Of a stretch of 64,000 nucleotides of DNA, positions 24,235 to 37,125 are shown one piece after another. The number at the start of each line of letters is the position of its first letter. Positions within the stretch are counted from its first letter, which is position 1. The notes under the pieces were generated by a model that had not been told where the DNA came from, searched no databases, and saw only the letters and a list, made by a program, of their open reading frames with translations. The DNA is from Agroathelia rolfsii (Eukaryota; Basidiomycota; Agaricomycetes; Amylocorticiales; Amylocorticiaceae): contig JABRWF010000001.1 of the NCBI GenBank assembly GCA_018343915.1, positions 1,550,001 through 1,614,000 on the forward strand, written 5' to 3'. Made by a program: the position numbers and the translations under genes.

Positions 24235-25701
24235 ATGACCTCTTTCACACACCAGCAATCTGGTGGTATGGCCAATGCATCATCTTCAGTGCAGCAACAG
24301 CGCCAGCGATACCAAGCGGCGCCGAAGACAGATGAGCCGCGGTTTCCTATTCTTGAATACACGCAGCGTGTACACTACATCCGATCAGTACAACAAGCCA
24401 ATGCGGAGATGGCATATCTTCTTACCCCAACCAGCGATGGTTCATACAGCCGCCAATTGGGATTCGATCTCGAATGGAAACCGACATGGGTCAGTGGGCA
24501 GCCAGAGAACCCTGTCGCGCTAGTACAGCTTGCAGATGAACATCACATATTTCTCGTGCAAATATCCGCGATGGAGAGAAGTAACTCGATCTGTCTCGTT
24601 TCATTTGAATGTTGGCTCATGAATATGATTTACTGGTTTGCACTGCTGCATCTGTTTCTCTCTTGATCTCACTCACAGAGTTTCCTGGCGTTCTGTTAAA
24701 TATCCTCGATTCACCTTTTATCTCCAAGGCCGGCGTCGGTATACAAGGCGATGTCTGCAAGCTGTTTAACGATTGGGGCGTCTCGACCCGGTCTGTGGTA
24801 GATCTATCCCTGCTTGCGCGATCCGTCGACAACGCAAACTGGAAAGGCAGGTTCTCAAATCCAATTGGACTCGCGAGGCTGTTCGAGCACTACGAACAAC
24901 GGTCGCTGCCCAAGGAAAAAAAGATAACGCGGAGTAATTGGGAAGCCAATCTCAGCGCAAAACAGATTCAGTGTTGGTGATATTCCGGTGCGATTTTGCA
25001 TTTAACTTTGGATCCTTAATCTATGACAATTAGATGCTGCAAGTGATGCTGTAGCGGGATATATCCTCCTGAAGCGCCTTCTGTCTCTCTTTGCCTCGAT
25101 GCCACCTACGACACCGCCTACTACACCAAGTATATGGACGTTCAACGCCATCGCTAATACATTCTATGATGCGACACCGGGTAGCGGATGCCTATGGGTT
25201 ATGGAAAATAAGGCTTATGACCCTGGACCCGAGCCAGTGCTGACCGAGGAGGAGAAACTAGTAAAGGAGGCAAAGAAGAAAGAGCGCGAAGAACGCAGAC
25301 AGGCGGCGAGGACGGCGAGGCTCCTAGCGGCGGTGGCTAACGGGGAGCCGGGCAATGTAGTCACTCAGGCTCCAAGCGCTAACATTCAACCACAACAACA
25401 ACAACAGCAGCAGCAGCAAAGAAGTTTTGCATCCGCTCATAGCCAGCCCTCGGGCTCAGGTTGGAGGAGGGGCGATCAAAATGGTTATCGCGGTTCCAAT
25501 GCTGTCGCTGATGCTACTATGGCTCAGCCTCAAGGCTATGCTCATCTTGGGACTACTATGTCTTTCGCCAACTCGGGTAATCAATCTACTAATGCTGGAC
25601 CACCTTCAACGCTAAGCATTGAAAACTTTGGACGGATTCGACGTCGGCAGCAGCAAAGCGAGGTGGCCCCATATAGGGAGGATTCAGTCTCAACAAAATA
25701 G
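24235..25701 (+). CDS. 3'-5' exonuclease, DEDDy family (WRN-exonuclease-like)
   Basis: Exons 24235-24580, 24679-24972 and 25034-25701 give 435 residues. Exonuclease motif I is LGFDLEWKPTW (Asp and Glu two apart). Motif II lies in KAGVGIQGDVCKLFNDWGVSTRSVVDLSLLA, and motif III is YAASDAVAGY, the Tyr-x3-Asp of the DEDDy type. The middle (WKGRFSNPIGLARLFEHY) is typical of WRN-exonuclease relatives. These four acidic residues bind two metal ions and remove 3' nucleotides. No helicase domain follows; instead the tail of about 170 residues is charged and then Gln/Ser-rich, with a poly-Gln run near 25,395-25,420. The Met at 24,235 is the first ATG in frame. DNA versus RNA substrate cannot be told from sequence. 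Confidence 0.88.
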
Positions 25702-28700
25702 CCCAACATTAACGTCTTCTACCCCGCATTCATGAATCATCTCGCAACCCTTGTTCGCACTATCAAGTCAATCTATTGTGTCATTGTATGTAATTTCTTA
25801 AATCAACCCTACTCCACCCTTCTATTTCTTCATTATATACCCTTATTGACACTTTTTGAATACCCTATTTCTTCTTATTACAGATTCTATTTTAAATTGC
25901 ACGACCCTCGCACCATTTCTCTGTCGCTCAGGTTTACATGTATACTATCCCCCCCCCCCATTACGATGGTCCAATTAACATCATCTTTGAGAAAACCGGA
26001 ACAGTACCTAAGATAAAACCTGTGTATCCAAAAATAAATTCACTGTTCGCAAAGCAAGGGAAATTGTGATGCGTATCGTCAAACGACATTGTTCATCATC
26101 GCCTTCGAAAAAAAAATAGTTTGTTTCGCATTGCACGTCGATGACACTAGATCCGGGATATGGCAGTTAATCCCCTTTTTTTCTCCTCTTTTTCTGGACT
26201 ACTCCATGAATTTGTGACATGAACATAGCCCCTTCATCCATTCAATAGGCACACTTGGAGGGTATACATGGTCTATTCTTTTTCTACTAATAGCTTTAGC
26301 ATAGCAAATTAGCACCATGTTTTCCTTAGCACAGTATGGGCGCTGCGGCGCTTATAATAATCGCCTCATTATGGAGACGCACTACTATAGGGCATGTACT
26401 ATCTTTAACTACCAATCGCATCCTGACTCATAGCTGAACCGACTCCAGACCCGTTGCTGTCCTTGGCGTGCCAAGTTAAGCCCTTTATTTTCGTCGCGCC
26501 AAGACGGCGTGCGTGCGGCATGGATGCATACGTGTGCGCTATGTTACACTACCGAGTTGTATTTGGTAGGCCTATACTTATCGTTTGTGTTGCCCAATGT
26601 TTTTTTTTTGTTTGTATGCACAAGAAAGCCTTGGCATGTCAGTTGCTTTTATGAGCGAAGAAGGGGGAAGGAGGATAGAGCTAAAAATAGCTTCAAATTT
26701 CTCCTTGCCTTAACTTTTCGGGACAGCGAAGTGCGGCGGATGAATACCAAATCAATGTGTATGACACATGCAATAGCTCCTCGGAATAAAGTATGGACAT
26801 GGGTGGGTGAGTAGAGCGGGTGTGAGGAGGATGTGATAAATTTAAGAATTTTGAAGCGTTGTGGAGTGATTTATGCTGTTCCGCCGCCGGTGACCGACTG
26901 ACTGTGCCATCCATCATCATTACATATATATAACGTGATGCTTGTTAATTGCATGAGTAAACAGGCTCAGCAGAGTGGGTGCTGCTTATGTCAGTCGTGG
27001 GTAACAATCAGTCAGTGCTGTGATGGTCTCAGGATAGCTGGGAACAAACAGTCCCTTGGTCTCCACTGATAATTGCAAGTCATCGTTAGCATCATCATCA
27101 TGTGTGCAGCCCTACTACCCTGTCTAGAATCACAGCTCTTTTTTGCTCTTCACATTTATCAGCCGTTCGTTTGTTATATTCCCGGCCGGTCCGGAACACC
27201 TCAATGGCGTGGTAGCGGTGATCGAGGAACGAGAATGCTGGAAGCGGCATTTCATCGGAGATTTCGTCCCGTCGAAGAAATAGAAAAAAAAAGGTTTTTT
27301 CTCTCTCTTTCTTGGAACGCCGCGCGCATCCGACTTGTCTCCGGGTTACCGGAGACGAGGGGCGGGGGGACGGGTCCGATGGGCGGCGTGATTGGCCAGG
27401 CCTCCTCCTTTTGTGCATCTCTGTGCTTGTCGGTCACAAGCGTAAATGCCGCAAGCGGATGCGGGGCTCGGGGGAAAGGGTAAGGCTAGGCCAGGCCCTC
27501 GAGGACTAGAATTAGGAATGCCTTAGTTCTACGCAGAGGACCAAATATCTTAGACTGGAAGCTATTGTGTTGTGTGTACATGTGTTTATGAAAGCGACAT
27601 CGTCGTTGGTTGCTAGCAGACGGAATGCTGTGCGCATATATATATGTGCTTCAACCTGCTCGATTGGGATGTTTCCTCTTGACACCATAGCAAGTCATTA
27701 ATTGTAATAACGCTCTTGCAATTGACCTTGACAAGTAATCAGTCTGGGCTGACGGCGCCAATTCCCATATGGTTTCGCGGCCTGGAGGCTCGCGCACATG
27801 CTCAATTGCGTCGGCGTTTATGACATAGCCACATGTATAGGCGTGCATTATACTTTGATTTTGATTTTGCCTACAAGATGCGGTGTGGCAGGAGTTGCTA
27901 ATGAATCATGGTCTCAGTATTGCGAACTTGAACTGGGCTAGCGTTTATGCAGCTTCCCGATGAATGAGAGGGAAGATAATGAGATATCAATGTTTGCCGA
28001 ATGTAAGTCGTGTTCTACAAAATACGAACACCTGGTCAACCTCGAGGTTACAATGTGATGATAATGATATGATAATGACGCTATATCGCCTGACAAGGGA
28101 CAGTCAATGACGGACCACAGCAGTCGTGATTGAGGCAAGCTAAACGACTTAAGTCTACTGAGCCATGTGACTCTCACAGTCATATCCGATCTTCACAATG
28201 ACAAATATGAAATCGATAAAGGTTTAGGTAGAATCCATATTATGAGTTGCCGAATATAACACACGTATGATGGCTCGTGGTATTGCAGTAGATGAGGTCG
28301 TCTACCCATATATGTGCAAGGGTGCGGTCTTGTCGACGTGGCTCAACTGCCAGTTGACGACATGTTACTCATGCGATTTATACGTGTGCGCAGGCTTTCA
28401 AAAGCACTGTCAGCGTGCGTCAAGCTGGGAACACATCCCTTTAAGCGAATCGATATCATGATGCAGTCTGATCACGCAAAGATAGAATGATGCCGTTCAG
28501 AGCTGTCTGTAGCGCAGTAACTTAGGGGCAGTCAGCTGATACCGAATCCCGAAAATATGTGGATCTCTGTTAGAAAGATAGTGCGTGATACCATCCGAGT
28601 CGGGAAATACTAAACCAAGTTGGGTGCTAGTGCATTATACTGCAATGCAAGTATATGAAAATAGGATGAATTGAGAGATATTCGGCAGCACAAGGGTAGC

Positions 28701-29332
28701 GCAATTCTTTTCGAGATTGAAATATGCCTATGGTAGGATTCATTGGTGACATGACCCCTTTGTGCCTTGTTCTGGGAAGTAGACAGGGGCTAGGCAGAGG
28801 CGTGGCAGAATAGGATCATCAAGTGTGGACGGTGGACGCCGCGAATGACGAATTGAGTGAGAGAGAACAGGCGATTTCAAGCCGTTGCAAACATGATTTC
28901 GGGGGAGGGGGAGGGGGCAGCAGCTGGCCCGGGCGTCATAGTAAACCAGTTGAATCAACTGGGGACCACTAGCCCTATGATAGCAGTGTGAGATCGTGAC
29001 GGAGGAGTGAGATTCAGGTCACACTTCCAAAAGAGGCAATGAAAAGTGGAAGAGACTGCCGAGTCGGACGGGAGCCGCGCTTGGCTGGCCGTCACCGTGG
29101 ACCGCTCTTGCGCGCCGGGCTGCAATCTCTCCTGACGCAGGCCAAGGCTGGCCAAGTTGCGCTCCGTCTGGCATCTTTAATTCCCACCCAGGCTGGCAGT
29201 CCTCCTCTCCTTCTCCTTGTCCTTTCACGTCCTCCGCTCCCCTTTAAAAGACGGCTCCCGTCCATGCAGGTCTCATCTCCCTCTCACCCAGCCTGGGATC
29301 TCAATCGTTCGACACCTTCCCATCGAACAACC
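25702..29332. other. Long intergenic stretch
   Basis: About 3.6 kb without a gene I can support, the longest gap in the window. It contains pyrimidine-rich sequence just after the exonuclease stop and a C-run near 25,950. Around 27,180-27,480 and 28,900-29,300 there are GC-rich islands in AT-rich surroundings. Open frames are short on both strands and no protein family is recognisable. The last few hundred bases probably hold promoter and leader of the RING gene. A non-coding transcript is possible but not shown. Confidence 0.5.
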
Positions 29333-31868
29333 ATGCCTGGCCCTAGTGCGGCCTTTTCACCTCGTCAGTCCTCCTTGGTTATATTTCTGATTGTTAGCTG
29401 GCTCACAAAGATTCCTTTCCTTCCTTCTGGCCTTGTTTGTGCTCAGATGCCTCAATAGACGTACAAACAGACTCCCATCGTCATCATTTCCAGGGCTGGC
29501 AGCCCATGCCGCCACCGCCTCAGAATTGGTATTCAGATTCACAACTACCAGAGTTATACGGTACGTTTGTTTTACAGCCTGACGATCCATTTCAAATGGC
29601 GAAAAAAAAAGAAAACCCAGGCGCCTCATTTTGTTGTCTTGGCCCATATGCTAATAACCGTCTTTGTTGTATCACTGCTTCCCTTTCATACAGAGCTACC
29701 ACCACAACCACCATCGACAAATCAGGCAGGCACACCATCTATATACACGTGCCAGGGTACAAATACGCTCCCTCGCGCAGGGAAACGTCCAGCATCACCC
29801 ATGTCTACCCTCGAAAGTGACAGCAAACGACAGAAGATCGGCCACGACGGGCACCCCCTATCGTCTTCAAACAACTACTCTATCTCTGACGATAGTGAGA
29901 AAAAGGAGAATCAGCTCATGATCTCACTGCTCAATGGCATGGAAGAGGAAGTAACTTGTCCCATGTAAGCCTCTCCCCTTTGGCTTTGTCTAGCAATAAC
30001 TGGACTCATCATCATCATCATTATCACCACCACAGTTGTTTTGATGTCCTGTGAGTTTCACGTTTGATGATGATGAAGGCATGTAGCAGCCGGCTCATTC
30101 GCTTCTTGTTCGCGTCGTCATGAATTTATAGCGCTTGTGCCCATATTACCAATCCTTGCGGCCACAGCGTGTGCGGCGAGTGTGGATGGGACTGGAACGA
30201 CAAAAAAGTGCGTTACTCTCCATTCTCCCCTTCTTGATGATTAAAAACGCGTTATTATGCGCTGCACTGCGTTCCTTTATGGCAAGATATATGTATTATG
30301 ATTTCATGTCTCTTATGCCTTTTCATTTTACAGGCAAAAGAGGGTAATGATCCCAAGTGTCCCGTTTGCCAGACGGCACTCACAATTAAGGTGGCCTTGA
30401 TCCCCAACTTTGCCGCGGACAATTTTGTGTCGCGATGGATCAAGGGTCGGACCGATAATGGGGACAATGAATGGCGTACAGGCGGGGCCAAGCTCGTTGA
30501 ATTCCTCAAGCGGAAAGAGTACGCATATTTTTTTCCCTTTCATTTATATATGCGGTACTTTTTTCTCATGCATTTGTTCTGCTCAATAGACGCTGGAAAT
30601 CAGCCGTGGCTGAACGTGAGGCACAGCCACACACGTCTACTCGCCCAACGCGGGGCAGATCTAACTCGGGCAGTGGTCGCAGAGGATCCATGGTAATGGG
30701 CTATACGCCTACGGCGGGAGCTATAGGCATAGGAGACCTCCTGGCCACCATTGCTCGAAGACAGAGGACCGTTACGAGGCAGAGTCCCACAACCGCTCGA
30801 CCGCTCACTGTAGACGTACCGCTCTACCCCCAGCCGGCAATGCCCCATTCATCGTCTTCGTCATCTTCCGGCGCACGATATAATCACAACCATTCTCATG
30901 CTTCTGCCCCATATCCGGGCCATGATCAGCCGCGACCGTACCCTCTGCAACCCCGCGACGCGAGATCGCAACTGACTCATCCAAATACAGCTGTGATGAT
31001 GCACACCCTTGGGCATGACGATCGCAGGTCGGCACAAGCATCTGGTGGAGCAGGCCGACCCCAAGATTTTACCCCGTCCGATGCTACTGCAATTGCCAGA
31101 TCAGGTTGGCCATTGCGCGGGCACTGGCCATCGCACGCATACGAACGACCCGTGACGCATGCGGGACAACAGCTACCACCATTACCAGAAGTAGTGGCAG
31201 CACCCCGTCATGATCCGGGTCATGTTAGTGGCAACAATAGCAGCAACACCCATCCTACGACAGTCGGCGGTCATGACGAGGGAGATCTGCTTGAAATACG
31301 ATCCGGCGTGGCCAACGTCCTCTTCGGCGCTGTGCCGCCCCGAATCCCGGACCCGTTGCCGCCACAGGGATCGCAGTCCGGATCGAGTCACGCTGCTAGT
31401 CACGGTCACGGTCATAACCTCGCTGCCGTTTACGGATATGCTCCTCCGTCCTTCGGGCCCGGCCAGCACCAGCAACAGCAATCATACCAGCACCTCCACC
31501 ATCCTCATCATTACCATCATCATCACTCGGTAGCTACACCATTGACATCGCATCAGCAACACCAGCAGCTGTACCAGCAGCAGCACCCGCGCGCTCAGCA
31601 GCAACAGCAACAACAGACAGTTGTGCCAGCGGCTGTTGGTGGTCCCGTGCCAAGTGATGGCAGGGACAGGGGGGCACCATGGCGCAGTACAGTTATGAAC
31701 CCTATAGCGGCAGCACCATCATCACCTTCTACTTCCGTGCCCAGGGCAGGAGTAGACGTTATTGATAGGGATAATGTTCATCCAGATTCGATGGGACTTG
31801 GAGCTGTCTCTCACCCGCAGCTTGCGATCGCGGACGGGCGGCCCCCTCATGGCTTCTGGGGGGCGTGA
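29333..31868 (+). CDS. C3HC4 RING-finger protein, probable E3 ubiquitin ligase
   Basis: Seven exons (29333-29363, 29447-29560, 29694-29964, 30036-30050, 30132-30207, 30334-30518, 30590-31868) give 656 residues. The RING runs across exons 3 to 6: CPICFDVLACAHITNPCGHSVCGEC, then KCPVCQTAL, giving C-x2-C-x12-C-x-H-x3-C-x2-C and a final C-x2-C. One part of it (CFDV) is encoded by a 15-nt exon. After the RING, VALIPNFAADNFVSRWIKG resembles the segment that follows RINGs in some E3 proteins. From about residue 240 on the protein is low-complexity, rich in His, Gln, Pro and Ser, with (HHYHHHH) and Gln runs near 31,460-31,620. RING proteins recruit an E2 enzyme to transfer ubiquitin; the target is unknown. 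Confidence 0.85.
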
Positions 31869-34085
31869 AGGTGAAGTTTGTTTGTGAAGTCGTAGGACTC
31901 CAAGGCTCTCTCCCCCTTTTTATCCTCTTTCTCCTTTCCTCATCATAGGGTCTCTCTCTCTTCATTGTTTCCTCCACTGCCTCAGATCTCACTTTTTTGG
32001 TTTTTATTTCTTTTCAATCAATCATTGATGATAAACAATACCATTTTTCTTTTCTTTTTTTTACTTCAATCTTCATTTGTAGCATCTGCTTTTCTTTGGG
32101 AACATATTTTCATTTCATATATCTTTTTTTTTTTTTTCTCATTGAGCAATTCGTGCATCCCATATCTTTTTCTTTTCTCTCGCAACTTATCCAGCATACC
32201 CACGTACTGTCCCGCATCGTGCATTGAAATCATCTCGATCCTCTTTTTTCTCTATATATTTTCTCTATATCATGCTTTCCTATCGCTTTCCTTGTCATCC
32301 TATCTGTCCACATACATGACCTTCTCCCTCTCCGGTTCTTCAATCGTCACTGTCACCGGCATCATCGATTTATCTTTCATCCTTCCTGGTCGTGTACATT
32401 AACTATCTTCCCGGTACTCCCCTTGTTTTTCTTTTCTTTTCTTTTCTTTTCTCTCCTTATCCTCGGGGTCTTCTTCCGATGCAATTCCTTCCTAGCTCTA
32501 TTTCTCATAACTCAGCGACAAAATCGAAATGATGATGCAAAACGCAACCGCGAACGCGGTTTTTTGACATGAAACACACTCGTTTCTTCGGATGTACAGC
32601 TTTGCATGTTTACATTATATGCGTTGATAGGCTATGATTGTCGATTCATAATAATTTAAAAAAAGGAGAGACCCTTGGCGAGTGCCGAGAAGGTGCTTGT
32701 TACATCTAATGTATGCAAGAATAATAGCCATCTGGCCGGCCGCGTCAGTTGTATTCCGGCTCGTACATGACCCGGACCACGTGTTACCGTGTAGAGATGG
32801 CTGCGATACTGATGATCTATATAACGGAACACGCGTCTACATGCACCCACAATGCTCCATTCCATTTGATGGTTGTTTGCTACGTGTATGTGCCACTACT
32901 GCTGCGATCCGGCCTGCAAGCTGGAAGGGTATCGGAGGTGCCTGCTGTAAGCCTGAATTTTTCGGTTCATCAAATGTAATACTTGGTGGTTATAATCGTG
33001 TAACTGATATTGAGTGGAGATCCGTGAATGCGGGTTTACGCACCGATTATGTATAAGGCCAAGCCTTAGCTTTGGCCCCTGGAGCTGGGCGGAGCCTAGG
33101 GAGAGAGGGTCTTTACCTACAACGGAGGTGGGGTCCAAGCTGCACAGCGTTTTCAGCTAGGGCCTAATCAGGTTCAAATTGGTCCCTGCATTTTACTTAT
33201 CGCAAGGCTTCGGCAAATACTATGATTACTTGAACTCATGTAGATCCATAGATGTCTGCATATCAATCAATCATCAATCAGAGAGAAAGTTCATATTTTC
33301 TGTCAGCTGGGCTGCCTATTTGGCTCCGCCAACTCATGGGGGCAAACTTGGACTGCTCATGCGGATAATGTTTCTCTTAATAGGAAACACATGCCCGGGG
33401 GGTTGTCTTTCCGTACTAAGATGGCACACAATGTACTCATCTCGCGAGGATGTGTTGTATACGAGCTACAGGTCCATGCATAATGTGCAAGGGGACAAAA
33501 GTGCGTCATTCGTCATTTGACATGCATCCAATGCCATGGCCGTGGACAGTCGCCGGTGATATACTCGATCGATAATATCTGGTATCTGGTCGAGAATACA
33601 ATGCAATAATAGTCTCTCACGGTTTGATAACGGTTTTTTTTTCATATCTCAAAGGCCACGAGAAAAGCGCGTTCCCTACGCATCATCACATCACCATCAG
33701 CGTGCACGAGTCTGCAGGCAAACACGTTGGCCGAGGCACAGTGTACTCTCTTCCTCTTATTCCTCCGTTCTTTTCTTCTATTATCCTATTACAAAGTGGT
33801 CACATCCTTCTTCCTTCCGTTACAATGCAGTGCATCGAGGCGTGGTGTGTGTGCGTGTCCTTCATGCCCATGATGGGAACCACAGTCCACGGAAAGAAGA
33901 GAGGCGATGCATGTGCATAGATCAGAGTGCGAGCGTATATACACAAAGCCTTATATATACCCAAGTTCATTACTGCTGGGACTTTCGCAATCCACACAAC
34001 TTCACAAGACCTTCATCACCCCGATATTTCTTCTTCTTCTTTATCGTTATCTTTCTCGATCATCGTATCATAAACCTTTGCAGGC
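31869..34085. other. Intergenic, with pyrimidine-rich tracts
   Basis: About 2.2 kb between two plus-strand genes. The first 550 bp are strongly pyrimidine-rich on the plus strand, with T runs near 32,060 and 32,128 and a CTTTT repeat near 32,431. The open frames there (Phe/Ser/Leu-rich) are by-products of that bias. The final 100 bp before 34,086, rich in TTCTTC, look like a leader of the downstream gene. Confidence 0.55.
32431..32451. repeat. (CTTTT)n microsatellite
   Basis: Four tandem CTTTT units within a long pyrimidine-rich tract. Simple repeat. Confidence 0.85.
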
Positions 34086-36662
34086 ATGGGTTCAAATACA
34101 TCTTCTCTTATCTACGAGCCTCAGCTCGATCGCAAGTATCCCGTCAACGTACCCAAGTATGCAGACCGTCTGCGCATGTTATACAAGGTGAAGTACCGAT
34201 GGAGGGAGGCTTCCGAACAAGATCGCAAAGCAGGAGTGAGTACTATTTTCTAGATAATTTAGATTTTTTCTTTCTTTCTTTCAATAGCGATATTAATCAA
34301 AATCGACGCGCATATAGGCTGCCGTCGAGCTCTGGACGCAACAAAGACAGCCGGGAACGGGCCAGATTGGTCAATGGGCTGGTACAGCGTACAAGTCTAC
34401 CGTCGAGCAGGACCAAGCTCCTGTGACATCCTCCTCCGCCTCGACATCATCGTCCGCATCTTCCAAAGAGGAACAATCAGCCCCTGAAGAGAAGGAAACC
34501 GCGACGATCGCCCCACTTAACGTGGTCACGCCGCCCCCGGCGCCCGTGGCTTCCGATGAAAAGACCACAACAATCTCAAGGACGGCAACGTCCACGAGCG
34601 CTGTCACGACCAAAGGCAACAATGCCGCTGCTAATGCAGACCAGGCAGGACCTGAACTCCAGCTCAACTGGACGCTGAACCTGCCCTCTAACATCGGCCG
34701 CCAGACTATCCTTCGTCAGCCGTTCACCTACCGTCGCAGGTACCCCGCCGGAGGCATCTGTTGGGACGGAACACAAGGCAGAGACGGCGTGTTGGAGGTA
34801 CGCAGGATTGATCCTCGCTTCCAGCTCGAGGGTACGTGGTCGGACGATGACGCTGCCAAGACGCATATCTGGTCCTCACGCAAGGCTATGGCAACAAAGA
34901 CCGAGCAGGAGGCCGAAGGTAGCGGAGAGATCGAAAGTACCAAGGTGGCACGCCTCAGTGATGCGTTCGATTGGACGATCTGGGGATGGAAGACGGGGAA
35001 TGCCCACAAGTGAGTAATTTTTGCATACCCAGACGAGCGAAAAGAAATGTGCATATACTCATCTTATGACGATATTTTAGGGCCATCAAATACAACTTTG
35101 AAGATGCTCCGACAGACTTGAGCGTCGTGTACGCCTTACCAAAGGCCAAGCCAGACAGCTTTATCATTCCAGAGGCACTGATGCTCTGCTCTGACTCGTA
35201 CCACGCCTCACTGTACATCACACCCGAACGTGAGATAGTCTGCGCGCACAACACGGCTCACACGTCTCACGTCTCTATCACTCCTTGCTTGTCGCTCCTA
35301 TCTTCCCGTGTTACGCTCCCCAATCGATGCACCGTCGAGTTGCAGAAGCAGCCTGCCGACTCGGCCTTCGTCGTCCTGAGCGCCCCTCATAAGCACGGAG
35401 TTGCAAGTTTGCACATCCTGCCTCTGTATCATAACGATGCAGCAGAGACGATGGTAGCCATTTCACAGGCTACAATTCGCTCCGCCTTCAAGGGGGCGGC
35501 CAAGGCTGTTCATGAAGGAGAAGAGCATGAGGAGCCGCACCACCACCACCTGCACCATCACAAGCCGATTGCACTCTACGTCCCGGGCACCAACGACTTC
35601 ACCATCATTCCTTCCAATACCACCGCCGACGAGCAAGATGAGGAGGTAGAGGGGGAGATGATCAAGTTCAAGGTCGGCCCCACGGGCGGCGACATCCTCA
35701 TTGCGCCCGTACATCACGATGCGCGTGCAGGCGATCTCAATCTCGCCATGTTCACGCCCATGCAGGAGACGGTGTTCATTCCCGACCCGCCTCCTCCCCC
35801 GCCCACGCCTTTGCCTGAGCCCGAGCCGGAGCCCGTGCAGGAGCGGAGCTTGCCTGGTGCGGTGGCAGATCTGCCCGATGCTGCCGTCGAAGAGGAGGAG
35901 AACAAGTCCGCAGATGCGCCCTCGCAGCCGATCCCAGCGGAACAGGAGCAAAACAAGGAGCCGTCCGGTCCGCCCACGCTTCTCGGCTTGCTGCACTCGG
36001 TCGCCAACTGGCTGATCGTCTATGTCGCCGTGTCTACGGGCTTGGAGCACCTGTTGGTATACCTCCCTGGTGGTCCTACCGTACCTCCGCCATCGAACAG
36101 CGAGGCGAAGAAGCCGGCAGACGCTGATCCGGCGCATCAAGCACAGGCGCAAGCCGCAGAGGACGCCGTAAAGGAGGCGGAGGACAGGCTCGAGCACGAG
36201 ATGTCTCTGTCCGATACAAGCTCGCTGACCGCGACCGAGCTCGATCTGGAGCACGGTAGTGTTCTAGGCTCGCCTAAGTTCAAGGCGTTCGTGCTCGACC
36301 AGGAGCAACAAGAGGGCCCTATTGCTGCTGCTGCACCCATACCACTGGATGCTGCCGTTGAGGCGATCGTGAACGCCGAGCCGGAGCTGCCCAAGGGCAG
36401 GACGGGATACGTGTTCGACAGGTCGTACGCCGGCTCCACGGCGCTCTTCGTTGCCAAGGGTGCCAAGAGCACGCTCGTCGAAGTGGATGGCGTCGAGATC
36501 GCTACCGCGCAGATCGAGAGTGTCAAAGGGGATGACGGGGCGGCAACCTTCTTACTTCGTGTTCCTTTGGACCATACGTTGGAAGACCAAGAACCGTTGC
36601 AGCTGGCCACAATCACCTTCAAGCCCAAGCCAGAGGAGGTGGCAGAACTGGTGCAGGCTTGA
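34086..36662 (+). CDS. Large uncharacterised protein with His-rich, Pro-rich and hydrophobic segments
   Basis: Exons 34086-34235, 34318-35009 and 35081-36662 give 807 residues. The N-terminal exon (YPVNVPKYADRLRMLYKVKYRWREA) looks folded. A Ser/Thr-rich linker follows, then an ordered block with LNWTLNLPSNIGRQTILRQPFTYRRRYPAGGICWDG and AFDWTIWGWKTGNAHK. A second ordered block contains SVVYALPKAKPDSFIIPEALMLCSDSYHASLYI. Next come a His-rich run near 35,538-35,568, a Pro/Glu stretch near 35,785-35,840, and a hydrophobic segment LLGLLHSVANWLIVYVAVSTGLEHLLVYL near 35,980-36,060. That segment could be a membrane anchor or a buried helix. The tail ends in short beta-like repeats. I recognise no family. 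Codon usage is markedly more GC-rich than in the Blm10 or deacetylase genes. Confidence 0.72.
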
Positions 36663-37125
36663 TCAACGCAATCGAACCTCGGGGCAACAACAAAACGATC
36701 TCATGACCTGCATTCCTACAGCATAAAATCAAATGCGTTTATACGCGACACAAGAAAACGACACACACACACACGAAACGATTCAATCATCCTTGCATTT
36801 TCTTCTCATTTAGCATATTTTTCAAGGGACATTTTTATTTTATGACATCAGCATGACGCATCCACGATCCATCCACTCACGAATTTCCTACACGCCCCTC
36901 ATAACACACAAAATTCATTCCATATCATTATCGTTCATTCATTCCATTACCGGTGTATGTACACATAGACTGCGACTGGATCGCACTGTACTCCTTTTGT
37001 GAAATACAATCAGCATTTGTACTACGTATGTCACTTGGCAGATATAACATGAGGGAAACAAGAGGTAAACGCACGATAACAAGGTGTAATATTTATCCCA
37101 TTCCATTCTTGGGATAGCAGTAAAA
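36663..37125. other. Convergent intergenic, 3' ends
   Basis: About 460 bp between the stop codons of two convergent genes. It is AT-rich and presumably contains both polyadenylation regions. Nothing else seen. Confidence 0.6.

Noticed and set aside
31965..32402. 145-codon open frame rich in Phe, Leu and Ser
   Set aside because: It follows directly from a pyrimidine-rich tract, has no family signature and no splice-linked partners.
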